A stretch of 64,000 nt of DNA. Source: Ruegeria lacuscaerulensis. Its GTDB lineage: Bacteria; Pseudomonadota; Alphaproteobacteria; Rhodobacterales; Rhodobacteraceae. This document shows positions 18,173 to 26,015 of this stretch, piece after piece. Below the pieces are notes generated by a model. It was not told the DNA's origin, ran no database searches, and worked only from the letters and a program-made list of their open reading frames with translations. Within the stretch, counting starts at the first letter, position 1. Each line of letters starts with the position of its first letter. Where the stretch lies: assembly GCF_013033355.1 (NCBI RefSeq), contig NZ_WQDY01000005.1, positions 62,001-126,000 of the forward strand, in the 5' to 3' direction. The position numbers were made by a program, and so were the translations under genes.

Positions 18173-18547
18173 TTAAGCCGTGTTGGAATGCTCTGTCAGA
18201 ATCGTCAGAGATACGATGTCCAAAGCGCGCTGATGGGTTGCTTCAAGGTGCACTTTGGGCGCACACCCTTCGTCATGGGCCTGTAGAAAACGGCTGGCGC
18301 AAAGGCACCAACTGTCTCCGGGGTTGAGACCGGGAAAGTTGAACTCGGGGCGCGGTGTGTTGAGGTCGTTGCCGACATACTTGGAAAAGGCCAAAAACTC
18401 GGCCGTCATCACGGCGCAGACCGTATGGCTGCCCTGATCTTCGGGGCACGTATTGCAGGCCCCGTCACGAAAGAACCCGGTCAGAGGGTCTTGGGAGCAG
18501 GGGGCCAGAACGCCCCCCAGCACGTTGATGCTGTCCTGTTTTTGCAT
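18173..18547 (-). CDS. DUF2237 family protein
   Basis: The 124-residue protein matches the DUF2237 family throughout: NVLGGVLAPCSQDPLTGFFR, CNTCPEDQGSHTVCAVMT, FLAFSKYVGNDLNTPRPEF and DSWCLCASRFLQA. It contains several conserved cysteines (in PCSQD, GACNTC, TVCAV and WCLC). Function is unknown. It lies 9 bases behind the beta-lactamase-like gene on the same strand and probably shares its transcript. Confidence 0.9.
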   Translation of the reverse strand: MQKQDSINVLGGVLAPCSQDPLTGFFRDGACNTCPEDQGSHTVCAVMTAEFLAFSKYVGNDLNTPRPEFNFPGLNPGDSWCLCASRFLQAHDEGCAPKVHLEATHQRALDIVSLTILTEHSNTA

Positions 18548-18556
18548 GGCGACACC

Positions 18557-19720
18557 CTACAGGCTTTGCGCAATACTGCGAAACATTTCGACATTGGCTT
18601 CGTTTACGCCATCGTCGCGGAACTTGCGATCTGCGCCGGTCGTCACGATCAAAACGCCGCGGGGTTGGTCGAAATAGATATACTGACCGTAAACGCCCCG
18701 TGCGAGAAACTCGCCCTCATGCGCACCTACCGGAATCCACCATTGGTAGCCATAACCGATCTTCCCGGCCTCGGTCGGAGCGCTGGGCAGGACGGATTCG
18801 GCGACCCAATCAGCGGGTACGAGTTGCTGATCGTTGTGCTGCCCATTCTGCAGGATCATTTGACCGAACCGGGCAAAATCCCGAGTTGTGAAGTTCAAGC
18901 CACCTAGAACAAAGGCAACCCCGGCACCGTCGGTCACGTAATAGCCGTCGTATTCCAGACCCAGCGGCTGAATGATCTTTTCGGTCAGTAAGTCAGTGAC
19001 GCTGCGCCCGGTTGCGCCTCGGATCACCATTCCAATCACATGGGTGTCGATCGAGACATACTGCCAGGTCTCACCCGGTTTGGTGAAATTGTCCTGCAGC
19101 GAGGCTGCAAAATCGTCCAGCTTTCCACCCAACGCCACGACACGCCCCATACGGTTGATGTCTGACTTGGGGTCAAAATAATCCTCGTTGAATGTGACGC
19201 CGCTGGCCATATTCAGCACATTGCGCAGGGTCGCGCCGTCATAGGCCGTGCCCTTCAGTTGAGGGGCGTATTGAACCACCTGATCATCCAACGAGGTGAT
19301 AGCGCCTTCCTCCAGTAGGATACCGAACAGAGCCGAAAGGTAACTTTTGGCGACCGACCAGGAAATCCGACGGTCTTCCGGCGTGGTGCCCAGGTAATAC
19401 TCCTCGAACCGGATCTGACCATCCTGCATCACCAGAAGAGACGTCACAGCCCGGTCTTCGATCCACTGATCGGTGCCTTCGGGTAGATCAAAGCCAGTGC
19501 CATAGGGCAGGTCCCAGGTGGGGCCGTCACCGCGCGGCAGGTCGACCGTCAGGAACGCCTGTTCCATATGCGAGAAGTTATGGACAATCTTGTCTTCGCT
19601 GAATAGCGAATTCACTGCCATAAGTCGCTGAATTTCTTCGCGTTTCCAGAACCCAACAACCACGGCGGCCAGTACCAGCATCAATGTGATGCGCAGCACC
19701 CACTTCAACAGCGTTCTCAT
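18557..19720 (-). CDS. Membrane-anchored serine hydrolase, beta-lactamase/class C PBP-like family
   Basis: The 387-residue protein has an N-terminal membrane anchor (about 7-24) and a periplasmic serine-hydrolase domain. The SxxK active-site motif is S122-V-A-K125 within ISWSVAKSYLSA. The second motif region is WQYVSIDTHVIG, with Tyr, and FARFGQMILQNG and GYGYQWWIP follow. These match the AmpC-like/6-aminohexanoate-hydrolase-type family whose substrates vary (esters, amides, peptides), so resistance should not be inferred. I chose ATG 19720 because AGGAGA is just upstream. The longer frame to 19774 lacks support. Confidence 0.85.
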   Translation of the reverse strand: MRTLLKWVLRITLMLVLAAVVVGFWKREEIQRLMAVNSLFSEDKIVHNFSHMEQAFLTVDLPRGDGPTWDLPYGTGFDLPEGTDQWIEDRAVTSLLVMQDGQIRFEEYYLGTTPEDRRISWSVAKSYLSALFGILLEEGAITSLDDQVVQYAPQLKGTAYDGATLRNVLNMASGVTFNEDYFDPKSDINRMGRVVALGGKLDDFAASLQDNFTKPGETWQYVSIDTHVIGMVIRGATGRSVTDLLTEKIIQPLGLEYDGYYVTDGAGVAFVLGGLNFTTRDFARFGQMILQNGQHNDQQLVPADWVAESVLPSAPTEAGKIGYGYQWWIPVGAHEGEFLARGVYGQYIYFDQPRGVLIVTTGADRKFRDDGVNEANVEMFRSIAQSL

Positions 19721-19802
19721 ATGTCTCCTCCCATATGCGTGCTGTATTGGACCGCGCCCCGATGCGATCTGCAATCAGGACGTTACGGCAAGACCTATGA
19801 GT

Positions 19803-20480
19803 CTATTTGAACTTATCCAGCAGTTTTTGCATGGCCGATCGTTCATCGACCTCGGGCTCAGGCGCGGGCTTTGGTGCCGATTGGGACGGTTGAGGCGTTT
19901 TTGACGATCTCGGTGGCGCAGTCCGTAGGGCAACCGCATTCATGAACTTGCCGCTTTCGTTATCGACAAGATGCGCGGCCCCATCTGATACGCCGCGCAG
20001 CACGTCCTCCAGCCAGTCCGAGTCAGCCTTGGCAAAGTCGCCCAGAACGTAAGGAGAGACCATCTCTTTGCGCCCCGGATGCCCGATCCCTAGTCGCACA
20101 CGATCATAGGCGGGGCTGATATGTTCGTGGATGGATCGCAGCCCATTGTGACCGGCGTGACCACCGCCCGCCTTGACCCGAACCTTACCGGGAGCGAGGT
20201 CAAGCTCATCATGAAAGACGGTCACATCAGTCGAGTCTAATTTGTAGAACCGCATCGCTTCGCCAACAGATTGACCCGAGCGGTTCATGAAAGTCTGCGG
20301 CTTGATCAACAGCACTTTTTCGCGACCCAGTCGCCCTTCGGCGATCTCGGCCTGAAACTTGGACTTCCAAGGGCCAAAGCTGTGATCTTGGGAGATCCTG
20401 TCTACAGCCATAAAGCCGATATTGTGGCGGTTGCGGGCATATTTCGCCCCCGGATTCCCCAAACCGACGAACAGCTTCAT
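19803..20480 (-). CDS. pth: Peptidyl-tRNA hydrolase
   Basis: Pth recycles tRNAs from drop-off peptidyl-tRNA. The core fits fully: [20 protein letters not shown] with Asn9 and catalytic His19, [23 protein letters not shown] with Asp91, and [13 protein letters not shown]. At 225 residues it is longer than E. coli Pth because of a Pro/Ser-rich C-terminal tail (about 190-225). I chose ATG 20480, since the open upstream stretch overlaps the rplY terminator and has no family similarity. The gene follows rplY, the usual bacterial pairing. Confidence 0.96.
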   Translation of the reverse strand: MKLFVGLGNPGAKYARNRHNIGFMAVDRISQDHSFGPWKSKFQAEIAEGRLGREKVLLIKPQTFMNRSGQSVGEAMRFYKLDSTDVTVFHDELDLAPGKVRVKAGGGHAGHNGLRSIHEHISPAYDRVRLGIGHPGRKEMVSPYVLGDFAKADSDWLEDVLRGVSDGAAHLVDNESGKFMNAVALRTAPPRSSKTPQPSQSAPKPAPEPEVDERSAMQKLLDKFK

Positions 20481-20550
20481 GATCTCGTCCCCGTTGCTTT
20501 GCACAAGGTTGATGGCACGGATCGCGACCGGTTTTCCACCCCAACCCTGC

Positions 20551-20582
20551 AAAAGAAAACGGGGCCCATCCGGACCCCGTTT
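20551..20582 (-). terminator. Terminator between rplY and pth
   Basis: On the minus strand AAACGGGG (20582-20575) pairs with CCCCGTTT (20564-20557) around a 10-base loop and is followed by TCTTTT. It should reduce read-through from rplY into pth. Confidence 0.8.
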
Positions 20583-20609
20583 CCAATCCAGTCACTCTAG
20601 CGTCTGGAC

Positions 20610-21257
20610 TTATTCTTCTTCCTGACCGACGACTTCAACCTCGTCTGCGGCCACTTCTTCACCTTCTTCGTCGTCGCTGGTCGACAGACCGGTCGGTGCC
20701 GAGATGTTCGCGATCACGAAGTCACGGTCGATGGTGGGCTTGGTGCCTGCAGGTAGATCCACGGCCGAGATGGTGACAACATCGTTGATGTTCAGACCGG
20801 TCAGATCAATTGTGATCTTCTCGGGGATGTCACCGGCGGTGCAGACCAGCTCAACCTCAGGACGCACAACAGTCAGAACGCCACCCTTCTTGATGCCGGG
20901 GGCTGCTTCTTCGTTGACGAACTCAACGGGGATGAACAGCGCAATCTTGGTGGTCCGACGCAGGCGCATCAGGTCCAGGTGGGTCGGCAGGTCTTTGACA
21001 ACGTCACGCTGAACGTCGCGGCAGATGACGCGGACGTCCTCGTGGCCTTCAACCTTCAGGTTCCACAGAGTGGACTTGAACCGGCCTGCTTTCAGACGCT
21101 TGAACAGTTCGTTGAACGGGATCTTGATTGCCAGTGGGTCTTTGTCGCCACCGAATACAACGCCCGGAACCATGCCTTCGCGGCGGGTCTGACGAGCGGC
21201 GCCCTTGCCTGTCCCCGTCCGTTCCAGAGCTACGAGATCAGGAATCTCTCCAGCCAT
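20610..21257 (-). CDS. rplY: 50S ribosomal protein L25/general stress protein Ctc
   Basis: The 215-residue long-form L25 (TL5/Ctc) binds 5S rRNA. The N-terminal L25 domain shows [24 protein letters not shown] and [20 protein letters not shown]. The C-terminal beta domain (about 95-185) shows [20 protein letters not shown]. The protein ends in an acidic tail ([19 protein letters not shown]). I chose ATG 21257 with GGAGAA 7-8 bases upstream. A stable hairpin sits in its leader. Confidence 0.96.
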   Translation of the reverse strand: MAGEIPDLVALERTGTGKGAARQTRREGMVPGVVFGGDKDPLAIKIPFNELFKRLKAGRFKSTLWNLKVEGHEDVRVICRDVQRDVVKDLPTHLDLMRLRRTTKIALFIPVEFVNEEAAPGIKKGGVLTVVRPEVELVCTAGDIPEKITIDLTGLNINDVVTISAVDLPAGTKPTIDRDFVIANISAPTGLSTSDDEEGEEVAADEVEVVGQEEE

Positions 21258-21278
21258 GATAATTCTCCAAATGTTAGG

Positions 21279-21307
21279 GCGGGCATCCTCCAAGGCTGTA
21301 TGCCCGC
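21279..21307 (-). promoter_or_regulatory. Leader hairpin upstream of rplY
   Basis: In the rplY mRNA, GCGGGCAT (21307-21300) pairs perfectly with ATGCCCGC (21286-21279) around a 13-base loop ending in GGAGG. It lies 22 bases before the start codon. It resembles a ribosomal-protein leader, but I cannot match it to a known L25 leader class. Confidence 0.45.
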
Positions 21308-21370
21308 GTGAAGCCGCGTCCTTAGCTTGATTCATCTGTTTTGGAAAGGGGTTTTTACAGGTTCAACCAT

Positions 21371-21417
21371 TTGCGAGGCTCTGCCTCGCGCTCCGAGGTA
21401 TTTTCAGCCAGATGAAG
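21371..21417 (+). repeat. Dispersed hairpin repeat, copy A
   Basis: The element begins TTGCGAGGCTCTGCCTCGC (7-bp perfect hairpin with TCT loop), continues GCTCCGAGGTATTT and ends GCCAGATGAAG. It is identical to the copy at 61902-61948 except for three adjacent bases. It lies upstream of rplY, in opposite orientation to that gene. Confidence 0.8.
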
Positions 21418-21430
21418 TGCGGATCCCTTG

Positions 21431-21495
21431 CTTGATCTGGCCACAAATATCTCGGGGGAGTCGCCCGGAACGGGCGGCGCGGGGGCAGAGCCCCC
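21431..21495 (-). repeat. Dispersed hairpin repeat, copy B (diverged, inverted)
   Basis: On the minus strand it reads GGGGGCTCTGCCCCC (6-bp hairpin with TCT loop), then a second hairpin CGCCCG-TTC-CGGGCG, then CCGAGATATTTGTGGCCAGATCAAG. The layout is the same as copies A and C with an extra hairpin inserted. It starts 12 bases after the lldD stop in the same direction, so it may act as terminator for lldD. It is tail to tail with copy A, separated by 13 bases. Confidence 0.7.
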
Positions 21496-21506
21496 TGACG
21501 CCCTGA

Positions 21507-22673
21507 TCACTTGCGCCAACGTCCGCCGAAATCTTCGGGCACCAATAGATTGTGCCGGCCCAGGTCGGTGACTTTTCTTTCACCACACAGTGCCATGGTT
21601 GTGTCGAATTCCTTTTGGATGACGTCCAGCGCGGTGGTCACACCTTTTTGTCCCATCGCCCCCAGACCATAGACAAACGCTCGGCCGATATAGGTGCCTT
21701 GCGCACCCAGGGCCACTGCTTTCAAAACGTCCTGACCGGACCGGATGCCGCTGTCCAGATGGACCTCAATATCGCCTCCGACCGCGTCCATGATCTCGGG
21801 CAGAACACGGATCGAGCTTAGAGCACCGTCCAGTTGCCGTCCACCGTGATTGGATACCACGATGGCATCAGCCCCAAGTTTGGCCGCCATCCGGGCGTCG
21901 TCTGCATCCAGGATACCCTTGAGGATGACCTTGCCGCCCCATTGTTCCATCAGCTTTTCGACTTTTTTCCAGTCGAGGCTGGGGTCGAATTGTTCGGCCG
22001 TCCACGCGCCCAGCGACGACGCGTCCGAGATACCGTCCACATGGCCAACGATATTGCCGAATTCCCGCCGTTTGGCGCGCAGCATTTCGATCCCCCAGGA
22101 CCATTTGGTCATCAGGTTCGCGATGGTTTTGGGGGTCAGCTTTGGCGGCGCGGACAGGCCGTTTTTCAGGTCCTTGTGGCGCTGCCCCAGGATCTGCAGG
22201 TCCAGCGTGATGACCAAAGCGGAACACTTGGCGTCTTTGGCCCGTTGGATCAGTCGGCTGACGTAATCCTGATCCTTCATGGTGTAAAGCTGGAACCAGA
22301 ATGGTGCCGAAGTGTGTTCGGCTACATCTTCTATCGAATTGATGGACATGGTGGACAGAGTGAAAGGCACTCCGAAATCTTCGGCGGCCTTGGCGGCCTT
22401 CATCTCTCCGTCTGCGTGTTGCATACCGGTCAGACCAACCGGAGCCAGCGCGACTGGCATTGTCACATCCTGCCCGATCATTTTGGACGCAGTTGACCGC
22501 CCAGACATGTCAACAGCCACCCGTTGGCGTAGCCGAATATCTTCGAAATCCGAGCTGTTGTCGCGAAAGGTCTGTTCGGTCCAGCTTCCGCTTTCTGCGT
22601 AGTCATAGAACATGCGCGGGACACGCCGTTCATAGATGCGTTTGAGATCTTCAATATTCGTGATGACGGGCAT
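21507..22673 (-). CDS. lldD: FMN-dependent L-lactate dehydrogenase/alpha-hydroxy-acid oxidase
   Basis: The 388-residue FMN TIM barrel oxidises 2-hydroxyacids to 2-oxoacids. Visible signatures are FYDYAESGSW (active-site Tyr region), PVALAPVGLTGM, FWFQLYTMKD, and the catalytic SNHGGRQLDG with the proton-abstracting His, followed by EVHLDSGIRSG. The length and the QLY...LGQRHKDLKNG segment fit LldD better than glycolate oxidase, but substrate is not proven. A TTGGTA/TACCAA dyad typical of GntR-family lactate regulators lies just upstream, which supports lactate. No transporter or regulator gene is adjacent. Confidence 0.88.
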   Translation of the reverse strand: MPVITNIEDLKRIYERRVPRMFYDYAESGSWTEQTFRDNSSDFEDIRLRQRVAVDMSGRSTASKMIGQDVTMPVALAPVGLTGMQHADGEMKAAKAAEDFGVPFTLSTMSINSIEDVAEHTSAPFWFQLYTMKDQDYVSRLIQRAKDAKCSALVITLDLQILGQRHKDLKNGLSAPPKLTPKTIANLMTKWSWGIEMLRAKRREFGNIVGHVDGISDASSLGAWTAEQFDPSLDWKKVEKLMEQWGGKVILKGILDADDARMAAKLGADAIVVSNHGGRQLDGALSSIRVLPEIMDAVGGDIEVHLDSGIRSGQDVLKAVALGAQGTYIGRAFVYGLGAMGQKGVTTALDVIQKEFDTTMALCGERKVTDLGRHNLLVPEDFGGRWRK

Positions 22674-22691
22674 GAGGTCAGCTTTCGAAGG

Positions 22692-22714
22692 ATTGGTATA
22701 AATTGTTTACCAAT
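22692..22714. promoter_or_regulatory. GntR/LldR-like operator upstream of lldD
   Basis: ATTGGTA (22692-22698) and TACCAAT (22708-22714) form a perfect 7-bp dyad with 9 bases between, 19-41 bases upstream of the lldD start. TTGGT/ACCAA half-sites are characteristic of FadR-subfamily GntR regulators such as LldR and PdhR. The spacing is wider than usual, so the assignment is tentative. Confidence 0.55.
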
Positions 22715-22768
22715 ACCCGACCCGCGTCGCAACGCTGCATTTGGTGTTGGTAGGTGACTGGATTGTTC

Positions 22769-22805
22769 AAAGAAAAACCGCAGCGGCATAGGCCAACTGC
22801 GGTTT
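22769..22805 (-). terminator. Rho-independent terminator after trpA
   Basis: On the minus strand AAACCGCAG (22805-22797) pairs with CTGCGGTTT (22783-22775) around a 13-base loop and is followed by TTCTTT. It is a 9-bp stem. Confidence 0.85.
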
Positions 22806-22833
22806 CAAAGCGATTAAGTGGTCGCAAGCCGTC

Positions 22834-23625
22834 TCAGGCGGAATGTGCCCCATCTGAGAGCGTCTTGACGAAGTCGAGTACCTCGGCGACGGGCTGGCCC
22901 TTTGCGATCTGACTGACGATAGCCGAGCCGACCACTGCGCCGTCTGCCACGCTGGCGATGGCCTTCGATTTTTCGGGTGTATTGATCCCAAACCCAACGA
23001 TGACCGGCAGGTCGGTTGCGGCCTTAATGCGGGCGACTTCGGGGCCGACATTAGTGGCTTGCGCCTCGGCCGCGCCGGTAATTCCGGTAATCGATACGTA
23101 ATAGACAAAGCCCGAGGTGTTCTGCAGCACACGGGGCAGGCGTTTGTCATCGGTCGTCGGGGTGGCCAATCGGATGAAGTTTAATCCGGCGGCTTGCGCG
23201 GGCAGGCACAGCTCGTCATCTTCTTCTGGCGGAAGGTCGACAACGATCAAGCCATCGATGCCTGCGGACTTTGCGTCCTTCAGGAAGCTGTCGACGCCGC
23301 GGCTGTAAATCGGATTGTAGTATCCCATCAGAACGATCGGTGTCGTGTCGTCGGTTTCGCGAAAGCTGCGGGCCAAATCCAGCGTGCGCTGCAAGGTCAT
23401 ACCGCCATCCAACGCGCGTTGTCCGGCGGCCTGAATGGTTGGCCCGTCGGCCATTGGGTCGGTAAAGGGCAAGCCAAGCTCGATCACGTCGACGCCCGCT
23501 GCCGGAAGGCCCTTAACGATCTCAAGCGAGGTGTCGAAATCTGGATCTCCGGCCATGATATAGGCAACGAATGCCTTTTTACCTTCGGCCTTGAGGGCGG
23601 CGAATTTGGCGTCGATACGGGTCAT
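22834..23625 (-). CDS. trpA: Tryptophan synthase alpha chain
   Basis: TrpA cleaves indole-3-glycerol phosphate and channels indole to TrpB. The 263-residue TIM barrel has the catalytic Glu49 and Asp60 within [19 protein letters not shown], plus [18 protein letters not shown] and GFGINTPE. I chose ATG 23625 with AAGGATC upstream. It is unlinked from trpFB (on the opposite strand, nearly 5 kb away), so TrpA and TrpB must be made from separate transcripts. Confidence 0.96.
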   Translation of the reverse strand: MTRIDAKFAALKAEGKKAFVAYIMAGDPDFDTSLEIVKGLPAAGVDVIELGLPFTDPMADGPTIQAAGQRALDGGMTLQRTLDLARSFRETDDTTPIVLMGYYNPIYSRGVDSFLKDAKSAGIDGLIVVDLPPEEDDELCLPAQAAGLNFIRLATPTTDDKRLPRVLQNTSGFVYYVSITGITGAAEAQATNVGPEVARIKAATDLPVIVGFGINTPEKSKAIASVADGAVVGSAIVSQIAKGQPVAEVLDFVKTLSDGAHSA

Positions 23626-23703
23626 CTGTGATCCTTGCATTCAGGTTTGATCCTGATGTGCAGAAACTTTGGCCGGAAATCAATCCCGACTGACCAGATT
23701 GAC

Positions 23704-24189
23704 CTAGAACCCCAGGTGATAGCGTAGGAGCAGCGCATTCACGCCGGGGTTAAAGCTTTCGGTACTGGCGTTCGATTTGTGAGTGACTGCCAGCGAAATG
23801 GCGTTGCCGCTGTCCAAGGTATAGCCAAGACCCAAGAGGCTGCGAATCTGAAAGCCACCACCCAAGTCATTGTCGCCATTAGAGGCGTTAAAATAGCCTG
23901 GCATCACACTCAACTCAGCGAACCAGCGATCCGAAAAGGAATAGATGCCCACCAAACCTGCGCCGATATGCGTGTCTCCGTCGGTGTCGACGGTCAGCGC
24001 CGCACCCAGACCAGCGCTGAAGCGCGTTGCTTCGTAAAACGGACGGTGCTGGTATTCCAGTGAAAACACGCCCTGATCGTCGCCGTTGCCGTTAGAAAAA
24101 TCCGCAAAACCCGCGCCAAAGATGACAGATTGGGCCTGTGCCGAGGTTGCAGCCACGAGCAAGGCGACAGAAGTAAGTAACGCTTTCAT
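23704..24189 (-). CDS. PagL-like acyloxyacyl hydrolase family outer-membrane protein
   Basis: The 161-residue protein has a signal peptide (LLTSVALLVAATSAQAQ) and an eight-strand barrel pattern ending in Phe (LLRYHLGF). The PagL-type motif THKSNAS gives His137 and Ser139. PagL removes the 3-O acyl chain of lipid A with a His-Ser-Glu triad. The position of Pseudomonas PagL Glu140 aligns here with Asn151 (NPGVN), although Glu144 is nearby, so activity is uncertain. I chose ATG 24189, as the upstream in-frame TTG has no Shine-Dalgarno. It is divergent from ychF. Confidence 0.75.
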   Translation of the reverse strand: MKALLTSVALLVAATSAQAQSVIFGAGFADFSNGNGDDQGVFSLEYQHRPFYEATRFSAGLGAALTVDTDGDTHIGAGLVGIYSFSDRWFAELSVMPGYFNASNGDNDLGGGFQIRSLLGLGYTLDSGNAISLAVTHKSNASTESFNPGVNALLLRYHLGF

Positions 24190-24382
24190 TGGGTTCTTCG
24201 TCAATTAATTGTGTGTGAATTCCTACTTGGGGACCATGACCCGCGCGGTTCAACTCACGCAAGTACAAATACCGTAACGGTTTAGTGAAGCTGCGGTGGC
24301 CATCTGCCGGTTGCACCGGTTGGGTTGCGCATTTTCCACAACCTGCCTAGAAGACGCCGTCACATCGCTTCAGGAGGCCGCA

Positions 24383-25480
24383 ATGGGCTTTAAAATGGGA
24401 ATCGTGGGTCTGCCGAATGTAGGCAAGTCGACTCTGTTCAACGCGCTGACCAAGACTGCCGCGGCACAAGCGGCGAATTTCCCGTTCTGCACCATCGAGC
24501 CGAATGTGGGCGACGTGGCCGTGCCGGACGAGCGTTTAGACAAGCTGGCGGCAATTGCGTCCTCGAAGCAAATCATCCCGACGCGCATGACCTTCGTGGA
24601 CATCGCCGGTCTGGTGAAGGGGGCGTCAAGGGGCGAGGGGCTGGGCAATCAGTTTCTGGCCAATATCCGTGAAACAGACGCGATTGCCCATGTGCTGCGC
24701 TGTTTCGAAGACGGTGATGTGACCCATGTGGATGGCCGCGTTGACCCGGTGGCCGACGCCGATACCATTGAGACCGAACTGATGTTGGCCGATCTGGAAA
24801 GCATCGAAAAGCGGCGTGCCAATCTGGTGCGCAAGCTGAAGGGCAATGACAAAGAGGCGCAGCAGCAGGACCGCCTGCTGGCCGAGGCGCAGGAGATGCT
24901 GGAAAACGGCAAACCCGCACGTCTGGTCGAGGTTACGGCCGAGGACGCCAAGGCGTGGAAGATGCTGCAACTGCTGACCACCAAACCGGTTCTGTATGTC
25001 TGCAACGTGTCCGAAGAAGAAGCCGCCGAGGGCAATGAATATTCCGCCAAGGTCGCTGAAATGGCTGCCGCGCAGGGCAATTCTCACGTCATCATCAGCG
25101 CCAAGATCGAAGAAGAGATTAGCCTGCTGGAAGCGGACGAAGCCGAAATGTTCCTGAGCGAGATGGGCCTGGAAGAACCCGGCCTCGACCGTCTGATCCG
25201 CGTCGGTTACGACCTGCTCAAGCTGGAAACCTATTTCACCGTCGGTCCGAAAGAGGCCCGCGCTTGGACCATCCGCACCGGCACCGCCGCGCCGCAAGCT
25301 GCAGGCGTGATCCATGGTGACTTCGAAAAAGGCTTCATCCGCGCCGAAACCATCGCCTATGACGACTATATCGCCGCCAATGGCGAGCAAGGAGCCAAAG
25401 AGTCAGGCAAGATGCGCGCCGAGGGCAAGGGCTACATCGTCAAAGATGGCGATGTGATGCACTTCTTGTTTAACAACTAA
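24383..25480 (+). CDS. ychF: Ribosome-binding ATPase YchF
   Basis: The 365-residue Obg-family P-loop protein prefers ATP. G1 is GLPNVGKSTLFNALT, G3 is DIAGLVKGASRGEGLGN, and the NxxE variant replacing NKxD appears in VLYVCNVSEEE, which is the basis of ATP preference in YchF. The C-terminal TGS-like part holds GPKEARAWTIRTG and FIRAETIAYDDYI. I chose ATG 24383 because AGGAGG (24372-24377) lies 5 bases upstream. It acts at the ribosome and in stress responses. Confidence 0.97.
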   Translation: MGFKMGIVGLPNVGKSTLFNALTKTAAAQAANFPFCTIEPNVGDVAVPDERLDKLAAIASSKQIIPTRMTFVDIAGLVKGASRGEGLGNQFLANIRETDAIAHVLRCFEDGDVTHVDGRVDPVADADTIETELMLADLESIEKRRANLVRKLKGNDKEAQQQDRLLAEAQEMLENGKPARLVEVTAEDAKAWKMLQLLTTKPVLYVCNVSEEEAAEGNEYSAKVAEMAAAQGNSHVIISAKIEEEISLLEADEAEMFLSEMGLEEPGLDRLIRVGYDLLKLETYFTVGPKEARAWTIRTGTAAPQAAGVIHGDFEKGFIRAETIAYDDYIAANGEQGAKESGKMRAEGKGYIVKDGDVMHFLFNN

Positions 25481-25502
25481 GCACGTCTGGTAAACGTCTG
25501 TA

Positions 25503-25859
25503 TCAGAGCTTTTCGTTCAGGCTGCAATGGCTGATCAGCCACCCGTCGTCAGGTTGCCGGTGCAAAACGTTAAGGGATGTCCCGTGACCGGTCGTCCCTT
25601 CACTAAAGTGGACAAGGCACCAGCCGATTTGACCGTCGATGCCGGCCTGAACAACCGTAACGATTTTGTCCTCACCACCTTCCTCAACCCATTCAGCATG
25701 GGTCGCTTCGATAGCCTTTCGACCGTTGGCTGCAGGACCGTAGGGCGAAAATAGTTGTGCGTTATCCAGGAAGAACGACGCGCAACCAGTTGCATCTTTT
25801 GACCGATAGCAATCAACATACCTGTCATACAATTTCTGAAAAACTTCTACAGCGGTCAT
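25503..25859 (-). CDS. NTF2-like/SnoaL-like fold protein
   Basis: The 118-residue protein has the length and pattern of a ketosteroid-isomerase-like cone: an N-terminal helix VFQKLYDRYVDCYRSKDATG, then FFLDNAQLFSPYGPAANGR, a helix with AIEATHAEWVEEGG, and C-terminal strands ending in WLISHCSLNEKL. Proteins of this DUF4440/SnoaL class bind small molecules or catalyse isomerisation. No catalytic residue can be assigned. I chose ATG 25859 with GGAGAGG upstream. It converges with ychF and diverges from the LysR gene. Confidence 0.7.
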   Translation of the reverse strand: MTAVEVFQKLYDRYVDCYRSKDATGCASFFLDNAQLFSPYGPAANGRKAIEATHAEWVEEGGEDKIVTVVQAGIDGQIGWCLVHFSEGTTGHGTSLNVLHRQPDDGWLISHCSLNEKL

Positions 25860-26015
25860 CCGAAGCCTCTCCGTGTTGCCCTTGCCATGTATTAGAGGCG
25901 AGTTTCTTGAGTGAGACAAGAATGCGTTCAAAGGTATGCTCGCATGCAAACGGTGCTTTTCCCGCAGGTTAATACGGCTAAAGTGGTCGTCGGCCCGTTA
26001 TTGGAAAACTCGAAT

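Noticed and set aside
18557..19720. Antibiotic-resistance beta-lactamase
   Set aside because: The SxxK serine-hydrolase fold is present, but it is a membrane-anchored member of a broad esterase/peptidase family and the further class C motifs are not clear.
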